From: Liolophura sinensis
Lineage: Eukaryota > Mollusca > Polyplacophora > Chitonida > Chitonidae
Direction of reading: 5' to 3'
Assembly: GCF_032854445.1 (NCBI RefSeq)
Contig: NC_088295.1
Span: forward strand, 92,931,805-92,995,804
DNA length: 64,000 nucleotides
Both the position numbers and the translations under genes were made by a program. Positions 60,201 to 64,000 of the stretch are shown here, piece after piece; within the stretch, counting starts at the first letter, position 1, and each line of letters begins with the position of its first letter. The notes beneath the pieces are model-generated. The model worked only from the letters and a program-made list of their open reading frames with translations. It was not told the origin of the DNA and did not search any database.

Positions 60201-63200
60201 TGGTTTGCCTTATAGTACATGTCCTGGTTTGCCTTATGGTCCAGGTTCTGGTTTACCTTATAGTCCATACCGTGGTTTGCCTTATAGTCCATACCCTGGT
60301 TTGCCTTATGGTCCAGGTCCTGGTTTTCCTTATAGCCCATACCCTGGTTTGCCTTATGGTCCAGGTCCTGGTTGCCTTATGGTCCATACTCTGTTTTGCC
60401 TTATGGTCCAGGTCCTGGTTTGCCTTATGGTCCGTACCCTGGTTTGCCTTATGGTCCATCTCCTGGTTTGCCTTATAATCCATGTCCTGGTTTACCTTAT
60501 GCTGTATACCCAGGTTTGCCTTATGCTGTATATCCTGATTTAGCTTATGCTGTATACCCAGGTCTGCCCTATGGTGCATATCCTGGTTTGCCTTATGGTC
60601 CAGGTCGTGGTTTACCTTATAGTCCATACCCTGGTTTGCCTTATGGTCCAGGTCCTGGTTTACCTTATAGTCCATACCTTGGTTTGCCTTATGGTCCAGG
60701 TTCTGGTTTGCCTTATAGTCCATACCCTGGTTTGCCTTATAGTCCATACTCTGGTTTGCCCTATAGTCCATACCCTGGTTTGCCTTATGGTCCAGGTCCT
60801 GCTTTGCTTTATAGTCCATGTCCTGATTTGCCTTATGGTCCAGGTCCTGGTTTGCCTTATAGTCCATGTCCTGGTTTGCCTTATGGTCCAGGTCCTGGTT
60901 TGCCTTATAGTCCATGTCCTGGTTTGCCTTATAGTCCAGGTCCTGGTTTACCTTATGGTCCAGGTCCTGGTTTGCCTTATGGTCCAGGTCCTGGTTTGCC
61001 TTATGGTCCATGTGCTGGTTTGCCTTATACCGGTAGTCCATACCCTGGTTTGCCTTGTAGCCCATGTCCTGGTTTGCCTTATAGTCCATACCCTGGTTTG
61101 CCTTATAGCCCATGTCCTGGTTTGCCTTATAGTCCATATCCTGGTTTGCCTTATAGTCCATACCCTGGTTTGCCTTATTGTCCATACCGTGGTTTACCTT
61201 ATGGTCCATATCCTGGTTTGCCTTATGGCCCATCTCCTGGTTTGTGTTATAGTCCATACCCTGGTTTGCCTTATAGTCCACACCCTGGTTTGCCTTATAG
61301 CCCATGTCCTGGTTTGCCTTATAGCCCATGTCCTGGTTTGCCTTATAGTCCATACCCTGGTTTGCGATATAGTCCAGGTCCTGGTTTGCCTTATGGTCCA
61401 TGTCCTGGTTTGCCTTATGCTGTATACCCTGGTTTGGTGTACACTTTGGTTTGCCTTATGTTGTATATCCTGGTTTGCCTCATGCTTTATACCCTGGTTT
61501 ACCTTATGGTGTATACCCTGGTTTGCCTTATGTTGTATATCCTGGTTTGCCTCATGCTTTATACCCTGGTTTGCCTTATGCTGTATATCCTGGTTTAGCT
61601 TATGCTGTATACCCAGGTTTGCCTTATGCTGTATATCCTGATTTAGCTTATGCTGTATGCCCAGGTTTGCCTTATGATGCATGTCCTGGTTTACCTTATG
61701 CTGTATAACCAGGTTTACCTGATGTGGTATACCCAGGTTAGCCTTATGGGGTATACCCCGGTTGATACCCTGGTTTGCCTTATGCTCTATACCCTGGTTT
61801 ACCTTGTGCTGTATAACCAGGTTTGCCTTATGATGTATACCCTGGTTTGCCTTATGGTGTATATCCTGGTTTGCCTTATGGTGTATACCCGGGTTTACTT
61901 TATGGGGTATACCCCAGTTGGTACCCTGGTTTGCCTTATGGTGTATACCCTGGTTTACCTTGTGCTGTATAACCAGGTTTGCCTTATGATGTATACCCTG
62001 GTTTGCCTTATGGTGTATATCCTGGTTTGCCTCATGGTGTATACCCTGGTTTGCCTTATGGTGTATACCCTGGTTTACTTTATGGTATATATCCTTGTTT
62101 ACCTGATGTGGTATACCCAGGTTAGCCGTATGGTGTATACCTCGGTTGGTGTATGCCCTCTTTTGCCTTATGATGTATACCTGGTTTACCTTATGCTGTA
62201 TAACCAGGTTTGCCTTATGCTGTATACCCTGGTTTACATTATGGTGTATACCCTGGTTTAAGTGTATACCCTGGTTTGCCTTATGGTGTATACCCTGGTT
62301 TACCATATGGTGCATATCCTGGTTTGCCTTATGGTGTATATCCTGGTTTAAGTGTATACCCTGGTTTGCCTTATGGTGTATACCCTGGTTTACCATATGG
62401 TGCATATCCTGGTGTGCCTTATGGTGTATATCCTGGTTTAAGTGTATACCCTGGTTTGCCTTATGGTGTATATCCTGGTTTAAGTGTCTACCCTGGTTTA
62501 CCTTATGGTGTATATCCTGGTTTACCGTATGGTGTATACCCTGGTTTAAGTGTATACCCTGGTTTGCCTTATGGTGTATATCCTGGTTTAAGTGTCTACC
62601 CTGGTTTACCTTATGGTGCATATCCTGGTTTACCTTATGGTGTATACCCTGGTTTGCCTTATGGTGTATACACTGGTTTGCCTTATGGTGTATATCCTGG
62701 TTTAAGTGTATACCCTGGTTTACCTTATGGTGTATATTGTGTATACTATGTATATTGGGCTGTTGTTTTACAGGTTTGTTTTGTTACTTACTTTATGCTG
62801 CTTATGTCAGTTTACTTTATGCACCCCAATGCAACAGATTTTTATACCTTAAAGTAATTGGTAGTAATGTAAGTCTTAAATGTACATGTACAAGTATCTT
62901 TTCTAATTTTTCAGAAATTATGGATGAGTCCTTTTTCCTGATTAACATACAGACATTGTGTGAGACAGAGGAGGGGGACTTCTTACCTTGTGAAATAGCT
63001 TGTCTGGAGTTCAGTCTGGCTAAAGGAATTATCAAAACATTTCATAAATTTATAAATCCAGGTAAGAAAATGTGGGAAATTCAAGAGGTGTGCATTTTGC
63101 ATGGTTTGTTAAAGCAGAACAAGGTTTTGAAGTTCACAGCACTTTCTATACAGTATTTTAGTGCCATTGTCATCACCAACACAAATTTTGTGAAGCTCAC

Positions 63201-63273
63201 CGCTGCAGTCTAACTTTGTTTTTTCTAACAGGTAGAATCCCAATTGGCTTCAAGTACACCTGTAGGCAGAACA
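51152..63273 (+). CDS. MAEL: Maelstrom, piRNA-pathway protein (5' part, runs off the window)
   Basis: Five exons (51152-51283, 58288-58404, 58718-58802, 62915-63061, 63232-63273) join in phase for about 174 residues. Residues 1-70 form the HMG-like box: 'MPKKTQRNAFYFFMKELEPQ', 'PNGMADVVPIAHPRWK', 'KERFENMAKEFKAKM', against human MPNRKASRNAYYFFVQE...EEKEKYAEMAREW. The Maelstrom domain begins with 'ESFFLINIQTL' and the hallmark 'FLPCEIACLEFSL', 'FHKFINPGRIPIGFKYTC', matching human FLPCEIGCVKYSL and FHSFINPGEIPRGFRFHC. Maelstrom acts with Piwi proteins in transposon silencing; its RNase H-like domain and HMG box bind nucleic acid. The rest of the domain should lie beyond 64000. Introns 1 (7.0 kb) and 3 (4.1 kb) carry the largest satellites in the window. 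Confidence 0.95.
51525..52472. mobile_element. Foldback (long inverted repeat) element, split by a SINE
   Basis: The left arm, from about 51525, has 'AAAGCTAAGTTGGACGTTCC', 'CATAATGCCCAGCTTCAGTC' and 'TCCATGTGGACAATTTCAC'. The right arm reads the complement in reverse order (52357-52472), and the arms meet in a hairpin centred near 52165, between 'CCCAACATTCT' and 'AGAATGTTGGG'. The arms are about 85% alike by eye, and about 670 bp remain without the SINE. No coding capacity; probably a non-autonomous DNA transposon of foldback or MITE type. Confidence 0.75.
51727..52000 (+). mobile_element. Full-length tRNA-derived SINE (family 1) with target-site duplication
   Basis: The head 'GGGGCCTCCGTGGCTCAGTC' carries an A-box-like TGGCTCAGTCGG and a B-box-like GAGTTCAAGACC. 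The body has 'AACCTGCGGATGGTCGTGGG', and the tail 'AGTGAAATATTCTTGAGTAC' ends in about 22 A. A 14-bp duplication, 'AAAGCCAGCATTGG', flanks it at 51713-51726 and 51999-52012. The intact ends and pure A-tail mark it as the youngest copy in the window. Confidence 0.96.
53300..56545. repeat. 65-bp satellite, about 50 copies, with embedded SINE pieces
   Basis: The unit has 'CTCCAGTGATATAGGCCTCA' and 'ATCCAAGTTGTACCGGTATA'. Four units carry 'AACCAATGTGGTCGCTGTAA' (near 53515, 54550, 55585 and 56425), which matches the family-1 SINE. The first three lie 1035 bp apart, suggesting a higher-order repeat of about 16 units. The right end of the array joins a real SINE at 56551. Confidence 0.95.
56551..56752 (+). 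mobile_element. tRNA-derived SINE (family 1), 5' end replaced by the satellite
   Basis: It starts abruptly at 'ACCAATGTGGTCGCTGTGAG', exactly where the 65-bp array ends, and runs to 'AACACCAATCAAATAAATAA'. The tRNA head is missing. The same junction sequence is seen inside the array. Confidence 0.9.
57505..57690 (-). mobile_element. tRNA-derived SINE (family 1), inverted, internally deleted
   Basis: The tail 'CCGTACTCAAGAGTATTTCA' and the head 'CTAACCACCTCAGCC' are both present in reverse, but the B-box region between them is missing. Confidence 0.8.
57985..58110. repeat. About 21-bp repeat, about six copies
   Basis: Diverged units of the type 'TGCCTAACAATTTTGCAT', in MAEL intron 1, ending about 180 bp before exon 2. 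Confidence 0.8.
58288..58404 (+). CDS. MAEL: MAEL exon 2 (HMG box, second half)
   Basis: 117 nt, 39 codons, phase 0 at both ends. It reads 'DLPAKEKERFENMAKEFKAK' then 'GDKYRMDTKGNIIA'. The acceptor TTTAAAG (ends 58287) has a weak pyrimidine tract; the donor is GTAAGT. Confidence 0.9.
58718..58802 (+). CDS. MAEL: MAEL exon 3 (linker)
   Basis: The acceptor TTGTTTTAG ends at 58717. It reads 'YRRDENQELMNYFIKMGKEV' and 'KAKWPPGV', leaving in phase 1 at donor GTAGGT. This linker between the HMG box and the Maelstrom domain varies between species, so the call rests on phase and position. Confidence 0.75.
58870..62745. repeat. 24-bp satellite, about 160 copies, filling MAEL intron 3
   Basis: The unit is of the type 'TTGCCTTATAGTCCATACCC' plus TGGT. 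Left of about 61400 most units are AGTCCATAC or GGTCCAGGT types; to the right GCTGTATAC and GGTGTATAC types dominate, and 'TTTAAGTGTATACCCTGG' half-units appear. All plus frames and one minus frame stay open for hundreds of codons, reading LPYSPYPG-like or DYKANQGM-like octapeptides. A stop soon after the exon 3 donor prevents read-through from MAEL. Confidence 0.96.
62915..63061 (+). CDS. MAEL: MAEL exon 4 (start of Maelstrom domain)
   Basis: The acceptor ATTTTTCAG ends at 62914. It reads 'IMDESFFLINIQTLCETEEG', 'DFLPCEIACLEFSLAKGI' and 'IKTFHKFINP', with donor GTAAGA in phase 1. The FLPCEI...FHxFINP block is the signature of the domain. Confidence 0.95.
63232..63273 (+). CDS. MAEL: MAEL exon 5
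   Basis: The acceptor TTTCTAACAG ends at 63231. It reads 'RIPIGFKYTCRQN' after completing a glycine; the donor GTGAGT starts at 63274. It corresponds to EIPRGFRFHC of human MAEL. Confidence 0.88.
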
Positions 63274-64000
63274 GTGAGTGGTTTTCTTGTTCATGTGGAA
63301 TATCATATACTACTGTAGTAGATTAAACCTGAGTATTTATTGTTAATTTAATGGATGTGAGATAAAAAGCTCTGAGGAAGGCTTTCATTAGTGCACACGT
63401 TAGAATTAGAATACCATGAGCTCAATATAGGGAAGCAGTGATGTTTGCACAGTGATGTGTCTGATGTGTGTATGGACAGTACAGCTCAGGCTGTATGGAC
63501 AGAACAACTCGGACTGAAAGTCAAAACCAGGCAGGAGATCCTAGAGGTCTTGTACATACATGTAGTTTGTGGAGGGATTGTAGACAGTCAGTCACCTGCA
63601 GAGTCAGTGTGACTGATCACACCTGGTTGAGCACTGGTAGGCCTATGCGCTGGCTGTGGGAAGTTGACGACGGAAAATATAGTTCTTTGTTAGGATGATG
63701 TGAAAGATTTTTGAAAGACTAACACATTACATGAAACTGAAGTAAAATATCTGATGTGAGTGTTTTTAATCGCAGAGTGGCAAACTTCTTTTAAGTAGTG
63801 ATTTACAAGTGAGTTCATGCAAGATTTGTAATGGATCACCACAACTGCTAAATCTCGCTCAATCTCCCACAGCAAGTTAAATGATGGACAAATAACTTTC
63901 GTTGCTTCTTAGAAGATTTTTCCTTGTTGTGGAAGTCATTTGGTAGTGAAAAATTATCTGCCACTCAGTGATATAGAACACTATAATGACACTTTGAAGC
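63274..64000 (+). other. MAEL intron 5 (incomplete)
   Basis: No further exon is recognised before the window ends. Open frames at 63468-63698 and 63690-63875 lack MAEL similarity. Confidence 0.55.

Noticed and set aside
58850-62621. Very long frames of LPYSPYPG-type (plus) and DYKANQGM-type (minus) repeats, resembling structural or adhesive proteins
   Set aside because: The array sits between two firm MAEL exons in phase. Several frames on both strands are open at once, and a stop follows the MAEL exon 3 donor. The simplest reading is an intronic 24-bp satellite.

Overview
The window is animal nuclear DNA with spliced genes, AT-rich introns and intergenic DNA, and many short interspersed elements. 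The commonest SINE has a tRNA-derived head and a 3' tail reading 'AGTGAAATATTCTTGAGTAC'. I associate this type with molluscs and other lophotrochozoans, so a mollusc or brachiopod is my best guess. This is an inference from element type, gene content and intron structure, not an identification.

Four host genes can be read exon by exon with matching splice phases. (1) 377-17204 (+): the 3' part of a ten-exon gene, 613 codons visible, tentatively PROSER3-like, which starts before the window. (2) 24124-31312 (+): a complete three-exon BARX-class homeobox gene. (3) 46936-50876 (-): a complete four-exon gene for mitochondrial ribosomal protein bL17m (MRPL17). (4) 51152-63273 (+): the first five coding exons of Maelstrom (MAEL), a piRNA-pathway protein, which runs off the right edge. 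MRPL17 and MAEL are head to head, with 275 bp between start codons, and probably share a promoter.

The most striking property is the amount of tandem repetition: roughly one third of the 64 kb lies in about twenty unrelated minisatellites with units of 18 to 182 bp. Three arrays have swallowed real splice junctions. In BARX intron 2 the donor side is an 18-copy array of a 63-bp unit, made of the last 45 nt of the homeobox exon (the recognition helix) plus 18 nt of intron with the GTGAGT donor. The acceptor side of the same intron is an array of a 59-bp unit carrying the acceptor and the start of exon 3. The first three donor copies stay in frame, so choice of donor could give homeodomains with one, two or three recognition-helix segments. 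The intron before exon 14016-14133 of the first gene shows the same acceptor-side pattern.

Layout: 1-17.3 kb, PROSER3-like gene with arrays in its introns and a LINE reverse-transcriptase fragment; 17.3-24.1 kb, intergenic with a SINE and a 46-bp array; 24.1-31.6 kb, BARX; 31.6-46.8 kb, intergenic, SINE-rich, with a dense run of minisatellites (31, 35, 54, 65, 67/87 and 81 bp); 46.8-51.2 kb, MRPL17 and the shared promoter; 51.2-64 kb, MAEL, whose intron 1 holds a foldback element split by a young SINE and a 3.2-kb array of 65-bp units, and whose intron 3 is almost entirely a 3.9-kb array of 24-bp units. Long open frames over the arrays are consequences of the repeat period, not genes. I saw no virus-derived element, CRISPR array or functional RNA gene.
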